Source: Phocoena phocoena
Lineage: Eukaryota > Chordata > Mammalia > Artiodactyla > Phocoenidae
Direction of reading: 5' to 3'
Assembly: GCF_963924675.1 (NCBI RefSeq)
Contig: NC_089226.1
Location: 42,797,124 to 42,861,123, forward strand
DNA: 64,000 nt
The notes beneath the pieces are model-generated. The model saw only the letters and a list, made by a program, of their open reading frames with translations, was not told the DNA's origin and made no database searches. Position 1 is the stretch's first letter, and every line of letters starts with the position of its first letter. The translations under genes and the position numbers were made by a program. This document shows, piece after piece, positions 24,891 to 36,905 of this stretch.

Positions 24891-25761
24891 ATCTTATAAA
24901 TAATCTTTAGTGACTTAATTTGATTTAATAACTTGGATATCCAATAAAATTGTGAAATATCTGTGGCAGAGATAGGCTTATAATAAGATTAGGGAATTTA
25001 CTTCATATGGAAGATTCTGGGAAAACAGGTGCATGGCAAGTAAAAATATCCCTGGAGAATAAGATTCTAATGTACTCACTGGCTCAAATTCAAAGATTTA
25101 TTTCTTTGGATCAAAGCACTTTGGCCTCTTAGAAGGCACTTCCGTTACCAGTTGCTTATAATTGTTAGTTGCAAAGATCATAGGGAAAAGCTCTTCCTTG
25201 AATGCAGTACAGTTCTTTTCCAGATAACAAATTTCCTAGGACTTTGTCTCCACATCATTTCCATTTTACATTAAATGTTTAGTCTGTGTCACTTTATTTA
25301 GTCTTTTGGCTAAACTCCACAAGAGTTGGCACAGGAAATCACATTAATTGACCATTTAATCTAATAGCCCTCGATGGCAGAGGCCTACTTTTGTTGTTTC
25401 AGGGGCAGGCAAAACATAAACCATAATGCATCTAGCCAATTGGAGATCACAAGATTAAATTTTCTGAGAAAGGAAAAGCGGATTCAGATCTTCGATGAGC
25501 CATTAAAAGAGAAAGATTCATTTTACTTGCATTAAAATTCATGCATGTATTTATCATAGCAACTTTGAGTGTCTGCATAAAACTTGAGTAGCATGAACAT
25601 ATAATTTTCTTGAGGAATTAAACCCATAAAAATAAACCCTTACTTCCATTTGTGATATATTTAAACAAATTATTTATATTTAAACAAACTAGTCATACAA
25701 GACTAGTACCATTTATATTATGATCCTACCCTAACCATGCCTTATACTAGTGAAGAACCTT
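24006..25761. other. No recognised gene
   Basis: AT-rich flank of the L1 with a (GT)n tract at 24857-24886. No exon or named repeat was recognised. Confidence 0.45.
24857..24886. repeat. (GT)n microsatellite
   Basis: About 15 uninterrupted GT units. Confidence 0.97.
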
Positions 25762-26140
25762 GTGATTCAAAGCATGCTTCATGGATCAGAAGCATTAGCA
25801 TTACCTGGAAGCTTATTAAAATTCAAAGACCCAGGGCTTCCCTGGTGGCGCACTGGTTGAGAGTCCGCCTGCCGATGCAGGGGACACGGGTTTGTGCCCC
25901 GGTCCAGGAAGATCCTACATGCCGTGGAGCAGCTGGGCCCGTGAGCCACGGCTGCTGAGCCTGCGTGTCCGGAACCTGTGCTCCGCAACGGGAGAGGCCA
26001 CAACAGTGAGAGGTCCGCGTACTGAGAAAAAAAAAAAAATTTCAAAGCCCCAGAATGCACCTTAAATCTACAGAATCAGAATTGTTTCACTGTGAACTTT
26101 GGGTAGTTTTTATGCCCAGTAATGTATGAAAAGCACTGGT
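25762..26140 (+). repeat. MER5A-type hAT DNA transposon fragment, split by a SINE
   Basis: Before the SINE: CATGGATCAGAAGCATTAGC and ACCTGGAAGCTTATTA. After it: CTACAGAATCAGAAT and a GCACTGGTT terminus. This is the MER5A order with the SINE in the middle. Confidence 0.75.
25834..26035 (+). mobile_element. CHR-type SINE, short form
   Basis: Close to consensus, with A box TGGCGCACTGG, B box GGTTTGTGCCCC and a poly(A) tail. The duplication is nearly perfect: AAAATTCAAAGACCCA (25818-25833) against AAAATTTCAAAGCCCCA (26036-26052). Confidence 0.96.
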
Positions 26141-26811
26141 TCACAGGATACACTGAAAATGAAACTTAAAAATAGTAATCACTGGTTCCCTACATTTTCA
26201 AAGAACTGAATAGATGTGTAATTGACCAATTCCTCCATAACTAGAAGCACACACAAGTCCTTTTATTTCTAGGATCACCGAGTCTCTCCTTATCTAATCA
26301 GAATAAAAATATTCTCCCTGTATTCTTCTCAACGTTCCTGGAAGAGTTAGATGAATATGCATCTGTCTCTTTAGAGTTATTTAATCTAGAACAGTTCCTC
26401 CATCTTTCCTTGACTTTCATCATCTTGATAAATTGGAAAATCAACTAGCTTGTGGAATGTCTTTCAATTTGTGTTTGTCTGATGTGTTCTCATAATTAAA
26501 TACAGAGAAATATGAAAGAAGTGATGCTGTTCTTTATTGCATTATCTCAGGTGATGTGTGATTTTAATTCCTCCCATTACTGGTGATGTTGACTTTGATC
26601 ATTTAATTAAGATAGTATCTGCTGAGATTCTCTAGTGCAAAATTACTCATTTTTTTTCCTTTGTAATTAATAAGTATTTTGTTGGAGATATTTTGAGGCT
26701 ATGAAAATATCCTATTTCTTATCAACTTAAAATTCATTTATTTACATAAGTAGAGGCTTATTTTATTTTATAAATAATAATCCATTACTATTGTTATTTA
26801 TTTTGGTGCTT
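26141..26811. other. No recognised feature
   Basis: AT-rich sequence without a recognisable exon or repeat. Confidence 0.4.
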
Positions 26812-27480
26812 GGATTTTCTCAAATTTACCCAGTGAGAGCCCTGGAGAAGGTGGCTTTTGTATTCTTTTAGCATGTCCCTTTCTTTTTTTAATTTAATTT
26901 TTATTGGAGTATAGTTGCTTTACAATGCATGCCCCTTTCATTCTCTGAGCACTCCCTTACTTTTTGGAACAATCAGGTATTCCAGGTTTATCTTGGACTT
27001 ATCCTTCCCCAGTCCCAGAGTCAGCTATTTCCCCAAGAAGCCATGGTTTCTGTGGGTGGAGAATGATACTTGAAGCCAAGATCTGGGCTTTAGGTGTGCT
27101 TATTGGTACTGAGATAATTCTGCTCTAAGGAACATGTGCATATATACACAAAAATAAAACACCGGTATGGCCACCACTCCCACTCTCCCCCATGTGGACA
27201 TACTTATCTTTCCTCTGAGGCTTTGACATCTCATCACTGTATTTACCTCGCCCTTGTGGATTCCCTGTTTATCCCACACAGGCTTCCTCTCCCATGCTGG
27301 GTCACCCTCTTGCACAAATGTCTCTTCCTCTGAATCACTGCTACTGCCATTCCCTTGCATGCATTGCTTTATTTCTCTAACTGGGTTCTGATACCTCAAG
27401 CTAGACTACTGTAGCTCTTTAACTCTACCTTTCTATGTGGACCCTTATTGTACTCAGGTCCAACCAATACACCCTGGACC
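26812..27480 (+). mobile_element. Old L1M 3'-UTR fragment
   Basis: Landmarks in L1M 3' UTR order: a TTCTTTTAGCATGTCC segment, TCTGAGCACTCCCTTACTTT, TTCCCCAAGAAGCCATGGTT and CCAAGATCTGGGCTTTAGGT. A 43-bp piece of a younger L1 sits inside it. The end near 27480 is uncertain. Confidence 0.6.
26884..26926 (-). mobile_element. 43-bp L1 micro-insertion with target duplication
   Basis: Only the extreme 3' end of an L1, antisense (TATTGGAGTATAGTTGCTTT preceded by T-rich tail sequence). It is bracketed by GCATGTCCCTTTC (26871-26883) and GCATGCCCCTTTC (26927-26939), a 13-bp duplication with one change. Confidence 0.8.
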
Positions 27481-27504
27481 CAATATTTTACTAAGGGAAG
27501 AGAG

Positions 27505-27925
27505 GAAAAGTAAGGGTAGCGGGATGATCAATTTTATGTGTCCACTTGGTGATTCTACAGTTCCCAGCTATTCAATCAAACACAAATCTAGGAGTTTTAT
27601 GAATACATTTGTTAAGTTCATAATCAGTTTACTTGAAATAAAGGAAATTATTCTACATAGTATGGGTGGACCTTATTCAATCAGCTGAAAGACTATAAGT
27701 GCAGAGCTGAGGCTTCCCTGAAAAGAATAAATTTTGCCTGTGGACAGCAGCTTCCATCCATGCTCCAGTGTACCAGCCTGCCCTTCTTGACAGCCAGCCT
27801 GCCCTATGTATCTGGACTTTCCTAACCATCCTCACAATCACATACATACACTCCTTGTAATAAACCTCTGAGAATATCTCTTAATGGTTCTGCTTCTCTG
27901 GTTTAACCCTGTCTGATACAGGAAG
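27505..27925 (+). repeat. Old mammalian LTR-like interspersed repeat, family uncertain
   Basis: It begins GATCAATTTTATGTGTCCAC, contains GTGGACCTTATTCAATCAGC, and ends near GGTTCTGCTTCTCTGG and CTGTCTGATACAGG. This is the pattern of a well-known dispersed mammalian repeat with an LTR-like end (TAATAAACCTCTG before the terminus). I cannot name the family with confidence. Confidence 0.55.
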
Positions 27926-28329
27926 AAAAGCATAGAGGAAAAGGAAAACATATACTTATTATTTTTTATCACAATTCACTGAGAAATGCTCAACTTTAAT
28001 TTTCTCTTTATACAAGGGATGACAAATAGAGCAGAAAAAATGTATGGCATGAGAATTTAAGTTAATCACAAGGAAGAATTTCCTTACAGTGAAGATTAAA
28101 AATGAAAGCATGGCATGATTATCTGAGTCATGAGCATCTAAGCAATGCCTGCTTAGAAAAAAAAATGAACCATTTTCCTATGCCAACATATTCATTTACA
28201 ACCCATCTCCAAGAATTCCCTTCCATAATGAATAAACTAACCTTCTCTTTGAGTTCCAAAGTAGTAAGTTAGAACACAGTTTAAAAGAAAGGGGAAAATA
28301 ATTTGAGATAAAATTTTAAAATATATAGA

Positions 28330-28735
28330 CATTTATGTGTGCAGCTGTAGTCAGTGTAATGTTCCATTCTGTGACTTCCCTATCATTAGGCTCATACTAA
28401 TTTCTCTGTCTGGAATGCTTGTTCCCTGCTCCTCAAAGATTTGTCTTCTCAATTTTTATAGCTCAGCATAAAGAGAGTTTCTCTTTATCTTAAAGGCTTT
28501 CTCTAAACAACAAACACACTCTCTCTTGCTCTTCTCTTGTAAATACCTATCTCAACCCACATTTATTTTCTATTTCATCAAATTCCACAATTTCTTCTTC
28601 TTTTAAAAATATATTTTTAACCTGTTTCTCTTTCCCTCATTAGATGAGAGTCCATGTCTTTCCTGTTCACTTTCATAGTTCCAGCATTTAAAACAGAATA
28701 AGTGTCCAATAAGTCTTTGTTAAATGATTGTCTCT
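28330..28735 (+). repeat. L2 fragment (3' end)
   Basis: CTGTCTGGAATGCTTGTTCC, then GAGAGTCCATGTCTTTCCTG, and a 3' end resembling AATAAGTCTTTGTTAAATGA. This is L2 3' UTR in sense order. Confidence 0.8.
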
Positions 28736-31700
28736 GCTGCTTACCAGTCCATGACCCCAACGTCAATTTTTTTAAATAAAGCAAAACAGCTTCATGATCA
28801 GAGATTGTCTATCTGCTGTTTAGTTGCTATTCAGTTTCAAATCCCTAAATAGATAAATCCAAATAAAATTCAGGTCCAATTTTACCATTTCACTTTGAGG
28901 TCCGTCATTCAGCAAGAAAATAGTTGCTCTACTTTAACTTATCTGAGTAGGTACTGTGGTAATTCATCCATTTGTCAACAAGCATTTGGTTATGGTCATG
29001 TTTACTACTGACTAGACCACATAGGATCATAAGTGGGTAAATCTGAGTTTAGCTGTTCCCATAAGCTTGATTGTGGAAGAGCCAGCAAACTACTGCAAAT
29101 ATGTAATGTCAGACAAAAGGAGGGAAAAGTCCTATTCAACTGTCTTGGGTATATCATAAGAAGATGAAAGATCACCACCTGTGTAATAGGGATACTGAGA
29201 GACCAAATATCAGCCCATCCTAAACTACTGAAAAACAAATTCTCTTTTGTAATATTGAACTGGGAGGCAAAGCAGAATTTCTTACTACTGCAGAATATAT
29301 CATTGAAATATATATATTTCTACATGCTAGAAATCCATTAAGAAACATATATATATATGTCTAAAAAATCATATGTATGTATATATAATCTCCATTTAAT
29401 GCTGTTGAAAGTTAGGAATATTATGGGATCATCCTACTTCACTCAATATAGGTAATATAGACTAAGTTGTTAGGATAATTTTATGTCAGTTATAGTTATT
29501 CTTCAATAACATTTTCTTCATTTTTATCTCATAATAAAGAATAACTAAGAAGGTTTTTCTCTGATTTCTGATTACTAAACCTATTCACTGATTATCATTA
29601 TTTTTTGCAAGTTTTTTAGTTGTATACATTGTAAGTGGCTGTCACTATAAATATCTTTGGTCAAAGTTTATGTAAAATAAAATAGCCTGACTGACTAGGT
29701 TGGTTAAATAGCCTTTTATTTTTTGCCTATGTATTACCAAAATTATTCTGCCCTTCAGCCAAGGACATAAAGATTGTATAAATCAACATTGATTGTTTTG
29801 GCATTGCATTGCTTTGCTTTTGAGGCCAAAGCATATTCACAGATGTCCTTAGATAGTGAGATATCATTTACAGATATCTGGGTAAGGCACTATGGAGACA
29901 GTCAGTTGGATGTGTGAATGCTTTGCTTTCCATGGAGATGTTCTGAACTCTTGGTAAACAAGTGTTTTTATTTTTTTAAATAATGTGATGAATTACTAGT
30001 GAAGCAGTAACAAAATGCTGTGCTGTTTCAAGAGTAATGATTATGTTGAGATCATTTTCTTATTAAAAACAAATCAGTAAGTAGGCACATTCCCATTTTG
30101 GCTTTCATCTTAAAAGAAAAAAAATATTTAACATAACTTTTGTGACTCATTCAAAACATGTGTTCAAAAATGTCAATAAATGGTCAGCTTAATGTCCGGA
30201 TATTTTTGTTACTAAATATTTTAAAATATCTTGATAATTGATTAGATTTTTCAGTTAATATTTAGTTTTATGGGCACATAGTTTACAAAACTGAAAAGGG
30301 GGAGTGCTTTTACAAATAACTTAGACTCCTGGTTTTCATTAATCACCATACTAATAAGTAGATTTTTAAACCATATGGGATTCCAAAAATGGTTTCTGCC
30401 ATTCCAATCTTTTTCATTTTTATATTCAACTCACATGCACAAACTATAGAAATGTCGAGAGTTTTCTCAAATCTACTTTAGGAAAATAGATAAAAGGTTT
30501 TAATTTTTGTAGGAATTTAAGTGGTCAAATATCCTCCCTCTAAAAACATACACTTTAATTTTCTGAACAACCTCTGTTGTTTTATAACTTGGTGTATATT
30601 TCTGTTTTTCTCTTATGATATCAAAACTCTAACACTGCAGCTCTTACTATTTTGCATATAAATCATCACTGGAAATCATAGTTTACATTTCATGACTTGA
30701 GTTCTCTAAAGATTCAGCTGTGTGTAAACCAACTTTGTTACTGAGCATTTCCTGGGTTTGTTTAGATTTAGTCTTAACAAAAATATTGAAGCATTTAAAT
30801 TAAAATCTGAGAACAGAAGATATTGAGCTGTTCAGGATTTGAAGGGACAATCAGCCTAAGATACATATAAAACTTGCCTTCTCCTGGAAGTGTGAGAAAA
30901 TAGATATGATATGCATGTTCTGGTTCAGGGTTCAAATGGAAAAGCACACCTTAAGAAAGACACTGAACTAAAGATAGAGCATGGATGTCTGGATAAAACT
31001 GGGTGGAAGGAACTTTAAAAGAATACTTGTCCAAAGCCTTGTATTATCACCACAAGGTAGAAGTCAAACGACTTCTCAATGCCATTTACTCTCTTCATTT
31101 TGATTGACCTGGGAATTAATGATGAACGTGCCTTGAATGTTCAACCATGGCAAGGGAATCATTTATTTTGTAAGTGGCACTGGAAATGTGCCGAAACGTT
31201 CACAATTTAAACTCTCAAGCCAGCCATTCTGTCCTGCTGATTCAGTGGTATCAAGGACACAGCATCTAACCCTCACATTTTGCTTGGTTGCAACCCTCTA
31301 TCTGCATAGGGTCCATGGAGCATGGATCTTGGTCGTATGAAACAAATCTTTCCTCTTTAAATGTCAGTATCTCATTAGACCTTTGTTTTGGTTCATTTTA
31401 GTGATGTTTTTCCCTGCTCTCTAGTGAAATGAAGTGAAGTGGATAACAGCCTCTGCTGCCTTAAAAGTAAAAGCTTGTAATTTGACTCTAGGTAGCTTGT
31501 GGGACTCAAAACAAAGACTGAACATGCATTTCTGTCATGGAGGGACTTAAAGATCACAATAAAACCTGATAAAGTCATTTTATAAGACAGTAACAATAAT
31601 TTCCATGTTCTATAATGCTTAGTTAGGAGATTCCATTTGATCTCTAAAGGCCTTGGCTGAATTATAGTAATGCTGGATTGTTAAAGGGAGTCCATCTCTT

Positions 31701-32373
31701 ATATCTCTTGGTTGAAGCTATATTTTGGTATAGTGTTCTATAGGGATGCTATGTGTATTGTTAGCAGAAGGCTGCTATCATTCAATTTTCTGTCTTTTAG
31801 ACACAAAAAATTCTGATTTTATAAGAATTTTATGATACATCCATTCAGAATGATATGGGGAAGATTTTCAGGGTCTATGTCAAATCGTACAAATATATTG
31901 CCCTGTCATTTTGTCATGTGAGAGAAACAATTTAAAAATACTGGGTGTTATGGATGAGTTTACATATTATCTTGAAAAAAATTTAATTGTTTAATATAAA
32001 GCCAAGGAAAACTTGTTTTTGGCTTCATGCTGGCAAAGAGTATTTTAGCTTGATAGTCACATTTCAATCAACTGTTTTGAAATAGCATAGAATGACACAC
32101 AACAATAACAGCAAGGAAAAATGTGATAACAAATTTCTTAAATTATTTATTTTCTAAATGATACACGAAGTAGAGTTGAAATGAAGCAGGACCCTATTAT
32201 TGTTCCCTGCCATGTCCTCCTGCTTTTCGTCTGTGGAAAAACTTTAGTCAAAGAATAAATTTAATCAGAGAAATGAGAAAATGAGGAAACATGGAAAAAG
32301 CCATCAAACAGGACAAAATAAAGATAGAATTGTCACTAAACAAACTTAACGAAATTTAGTTCCTCCTCAAGTT
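28736..32373. other. 3.6-kb stretch with no recognised feature
   Basis: AT-rich, with short TA microsatellite patches at about 29306-29318 and 29347-29360. No exon, RNA gene or named repeat was recognised. Open frames are short (below 80 codons) and lack domains. Confidence 0.45.
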
Positions 32374-33019
32374 CTATAGATGATATATTTTTTAACATCT
32401 TTATTGGATTATAATTGCTTTACAATGGTGTGTTAGTTTCTGCTGTATAACAAAGTGAATCAGCTATACATATACATATATCACCATATATCCTCCCTCT
32501 TGCATCTCCCTGTCAGCCTCCTAATCACATCCTCTGGGTGGACACAAAGCACCGAGATGATCTCCCTGTGTGATGTGGCTGCTTCCCGCTAGCTGTTTAT
32601 TTTACATTTGGTAGTGTATACATGTACATGCTATTCTCTCACTTCATCCCAGATTACCCTTCCACCTCCCCGTGTCCTCAAGTCCATTCTCTACATCTGT
32701 GTCTTTATTCCTGTCCTGCCCCTCTAGGTTTTTCAGAACTTTTTTTTTTTTTTTTTTAGATTCCATATATATGTGTTAGCATAGGGTATTTGCTTTTTCT
32801 CTTTCTGTCTTATTTCACTCTGTATTAGAGACTCAAGGTCCATCCACCTCACTACAAATAACTCAATTTCATTTACTTTTATGGCTGAGTAACATACCAT
32901 TGTATATATGTGCCACAACTTCTTTATCCATTCATCTGTTGGTGGACACTTAGGTTGCTTCCATGTCCTGGCTATTGTAAATAGAGCTGCAATGAACATT
33001 GTGGTACATGACTCTTTTT

Positions 33020-33654
33020 TTTTTTTTACACTTTATTTATTTTTCACACACACACACACACTATTTTATTTTTTCAAGAGATAAATAAACTGCCACCAAG
33101 CATTGTAAATGGATGACTGGAACAAAAGCAACAACAATTGTAATTACCAAACATGAAACACACTCATACTAAGTCATAATATTGACATTCAGTCCAGTAA
33201 TCCTCTACAGTAACAGCTCCTTTACTTTGCAGTGAAAATTAATTTTATATTTTTTGCCTCTGAGTCCTTGTTGGATTTTTTTTTTATTCAGACAGAAAGT
33301 CACAAAAATTATAATCATCCTCATCAGTTCACTCAGTCCCATGTAATTAATTTTTTTTTCATCTTGATCTTCTGTTAGCACTTTTATGAATTCATCAGTT
33401 TTCCATTAGAGTTCTGAAAATGCTTATTCATTCAGTTCAGCAGTATAGTCAGTTACCAGAAACCTGTACTTGTCAGAGTCTTTTCCATGAATTCCTTGAA
33501 GAGGAAACCCTTTTATACGAACATTTTTGCAATAACATCAGAGTACACCGAGAAATGTCTGTAAATGACAAAAGACTTAAAAATGACCACGGTTAAAGAT
33601 TTGATGAAAGTTCATAATAATGAAATTGACAAGGAAATTTAGTTATTTCTGAGA
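33020..33654 (-). other. Non-L1 3' part of the composite: unidentified polyadenylated transcript copy
   Basis: About 635 bp unlike any L1 copy in the window. Read on the minus strand it ends with AATAAATAAAGTGT and then poly(A). Further AATAAA signals lie 5-40 nt upstream, with a (CA)n tract at 33045-33062. This structure is that of an mRNA 3' end. Around 33506-33418 a short degraded frame includes KDSDKYRFLVTDYTAEL and then stops, which could be the C-terminus of a host protein or chance. The source gene was not recognised. It could also be an unknown repeat or transduced genomic flank. Confidence 0.5.
33045..33062. repeat. (CA)n short tract
   Basis: About 9 CA units inside the non-L1 part of the composite. 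Confidence 0.9.
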
Positions 33655-35939
33655 TATTCCTAGGTATTTTATTCTTTTTTGTTGTGATGGTAAATGAGGG
33701 TGTTTCCATAATTTCTCGTTCATTAGTGTATAAGGAATTCAAGAGATTTTGTGCATTAATTTTGTGTCCTGCAACTTTGCCAAATTAATTAATTAGCTCT
33801 AGTAGTTTTCTGGTTGTATCTTTAGGATTCTCTATGTATAGTATCATGCCATCTACAAACAATGACAGTTTTACTTCTTCTTTTCCAATTTGTATTCCTT
33901 TGATTTCTTTTTCTTCTCTGATTGCTGTGGCTAGGACTTCCAAAACTATGTTGAATAATAGTGGTGAGAGTAGACATCCTTGTGTCGTTCCTGATCTTAG
34001 AGGAAATGCTTTCAGTTTTCACAGTTGAGAATGATGTTTGCTGTCATTTTTTCATATATGGCCTTTATTATGGTGAGGTAGGTTCCTTCTATGCTCACTT
34101 TCTTTAACACCCTAAATGGGTGTTAAATTTTATCAAAACTTTTTCTGGATCTATTGAGATGATCATATGTTTTTTCTCTTCAATTTGTTAATAAAGTGTT
34201 TTACATTGATTGATTTGCACATATTGAAGAATCCTTGCATCCCTGTGATAAATCTCACTTGATCATCATGTATGATACTTTTAATATGTCGCTGGATTCT
34301 GTTTGCTAATATTTTGTTGAAGATTTTTGCATCTATAATCATAAGGGATATTGGTCTGTAATTATCTTTTTTTATAGTACCTTTGTCTGGTTTTGGTATC
34401 AGGGTGATGGTGGCCTCATAGAATGGTCTTGGGAGTGTTCCTTCCTCTGCAATTTTTTGGAAGAGTTTAAGAAGGATAGGTGTTAGCTCTTCTCTAAATG
34501 TTTGATAGAATTCACCTCTGAAGCCATCTGCTCCTGGACTTTTGTTTGTTGGAAGATTTTTAATCACATTTTCAATTTCATTACTTGTGATTGGTCTGTT
34601 CATATTTTCTGTTTCTTCCTGGTTCAGTCTTGGAAGGTTATATCTTTCTAAGAATTTGTCCATTTCTTCCAGGTTTTCCATTTTATTGGTACAGAGTTGC
34701 TTGTCGTAATCTCTCGGGATGCTTTGTATTTCTGCAGTGTCTGTTGTAACTTCTCCTTTTTCATTTCTAATTTCATTGATTTGAGTCCTCTCCCTCTTTT
34801 TCTTGATGAGTCTGACTAAAGGTTTTTCAATTTTGTTTATCTTCTCAAAGAACCCGCTTTTAGTTTTATTATTTGCTATTGTTTTCTTTGCTTCTATTTC
34901 ATTTATTTCTGCTCTGATCTTTATGATTTCTTCCTTTTGCTAACTTTGGGTTTTGTTTGTTCTTCTTTCTCTAGTTCCTTTAGGTGTAAGTTAGAATGTT
35001 TACTTGAGATTTTTCTTCTTTCTTGAGGTAGGATTGTATAGCTATAAACTTCCCTCTTAGAACTGCTGTTGCTGCATCTCATAGGTTTTGGATTGTCATG
35101 TTTTCATTGTCATTTGTCTCTAGGTATTTTTTGATTTTCTCTTTGATTTCTTCAGTGATCTCTTGGTTATTTAGAAACGTATTGTTTAGCCTCCATGTGT
35201 CTGTGTATTTTACTTTTTTTTTCCCTGTAATTCATTTCTAGTCTCATAACATTGTGGTCAGAAAAGATGCTTGATATGATTTCAATTTTCTTAAATTTAC
35301 TGAGGTTTAATTTGTGACCCAAGATATGATCTATCCTGGAGAATGTTCTGTGTGCCCTTGAGAAGAAGGTGTAATCTGCAGTTTTTGGATGGAATGTCCT
35401 ATAAATATCAATTAAATCTATCTGGTCTATTGGGTCATTTAATGCTTGTTTCCTTATTTATTTTCATTTTGGATTATCCATCCATTGGTGTAAGTGAGGT
35501 TTTAAAGTCCCCCACTATTATTGTGTTACTGTCAATTTCCTCTTTTATAGCTGTTAGCAGTTGCCTTATGTATTGACGTGTCCCTATATTGGGTGCATAT
35601 ATATTTACAGTAGTTATATCTTCTTCTTGCATTGATCCTTTGATCATTATGTAGTGTCTTTCCTTCTCTCTTCTGACATTCTTTATCTTAAAGACTATTT
35701 TATCTGATATGAGTATAGCTACTCAAGCTTTCTTTTGAATTCCATTTGCATGGAATATCTTTTTCCATCCTCTCACTTTCACTCAGTGTGTGTCCCTAGG
35801 TCTGAAGTAGGTCTCTTGTAGACAGCATACAGATGGGTCTTGTTTTTGTATCCATTCAGCAAACCTGTGTCTTTTGGTTTGGAGCATTTAATCCATTCAC
35901 GTTCAAGGTAATTATCGATATGTATGTACTTATAACCAT
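33655..35939 (-). pseudogene. L1 ORF2 of the composite, truncated in the RT region
   Basis: The start ATG is at 35939-35937. The endonuclease region (35939-35200) is broken by stops. The longest open stretch (34681-34163) covers the segment before and into the reverse transcriptase: [41 protein letters not shown] and [15 protein letters not shown] second piece at 34022-33822 covers the region up to the catalytic area in another frame. L1 homology ends at 33655 at a CTAGGAATA segment. The thumb, the cysteine-rich C-terminus and the 3' UTR are absent and replaced by the 635-bp segment. Inactive. Confidence 0.85.
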
Positions 35940-35943
35940 TTTC

Positions 35944-36905
35944 TTAATTGTTTTGTGTTTGTTTTTGTAGGTCCTTTTCTTCTCTTGTGTTTCCCACGTA
36001 GAGAAGTTCCTTTAGCAATTGCTGTAGAGCTGATTTGGTGATGCTGAATTCTCTTAGCTTTTGCTTGTCTGTAAAGCTGTTGATTTCTCCATTGAATCTG
36101 AATGAGATCCTTGCTGGGTAGAGTAATCTTGGTTGTAGGTTCTTCCCTTTCATCACTTTAAGTATATCATGCCACGCCCTTCTGGCTTGTAGGGTTTCTG
36201 CTGCGAAATCAGCTGTCAATCTTATGGGAGTTCTCTTTTATGTTATTTGTCATTTGTACTTTGCTGCTTTCAATAATTTTTCTTTGTCTTTAATTTTTGC
36301 CAATTTGATTACTATGTGTCTCAGTATGTTTCTCCTTGGGTTTATCCTGTATGGAACTCTCTGTGCTTCCTGGATTGGGTGGCTATTTCCTTTCACATGT
36401 TAGGGTGGTTTTTGACTATAATCTGTTCAAATATTTTCTCTAGTCCTTTCTCTCTGTCTTCTGCTTCTGGGAACTCTATAATGTGAATGTTGATGTGTTT
36501 AATGTTTTCCCAGAGGTCTCTTAGGCTGTCTTCATTTCTTTCCATTTTTTTTTTTTCTTTTGTCTGTTCCACAGCAGTGAATTCCACCATTCTGTCTTCC
36601 AGGTCACTTATCTGTTCCTCTGCCTCAGTTATTCTGCTATTGATTCCTTCTAGTGTAGTTTTCATTTCAGTTATTGTATTGTTCATCTCTATTTGTTTGT
36701 TCTTTAATTCTTCTAGGTCTTTGTTAAACATTTTTTGTATCTTCCCAATCTTTGCCTCCATTCTTTTTCTGAGGTCCTGGATCATCTTCACAATCATTAT
36801 TGTGAATTCTTTTTCTGGAAGTTTGTGTTTCTCCATTTCATTTAGTTGTTTTTCTGGGGTTTTATCTTCTTCCTTCATCTGTTATATAGCCCTCTGCCTT
36901 TACAT
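35944..36905 (-). pseudogene. L1 ORF1 of the composite, broken
   Basis: The canonical start (36905-36903) is followed at once by TAA where relatives have AAA, so translation from it is abolished. A long open stretch begins at an internal ATG (36878-36393, 161 codons). It carries the basic N-terminus and the heptad-rich coiled coil (EEAEEQISDL-type segment, MEAKIGKIQKMFNKDLEEL). A frameshift and further changes break the RRM region. The C-terminal piece (36219-35944) keeps AETLQARRAW. The usual stop is changed to TAC, so the frame extends about 20 codons to 35944. Confidence 0.85.

Noticed and set aside
29306..29390. AT-rich inverted repeats (possible hairpin or origin-like element)
   Set aside because: Explained by short TA and TATG microsatellite runs; no wider symmetry was seen.
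33020..33654. L1 3' UTR of the composite
   Set aside because: It shares no landmark with the L1 3' UTRs at 23690-23980, 32391-32730 or 41822-42003.
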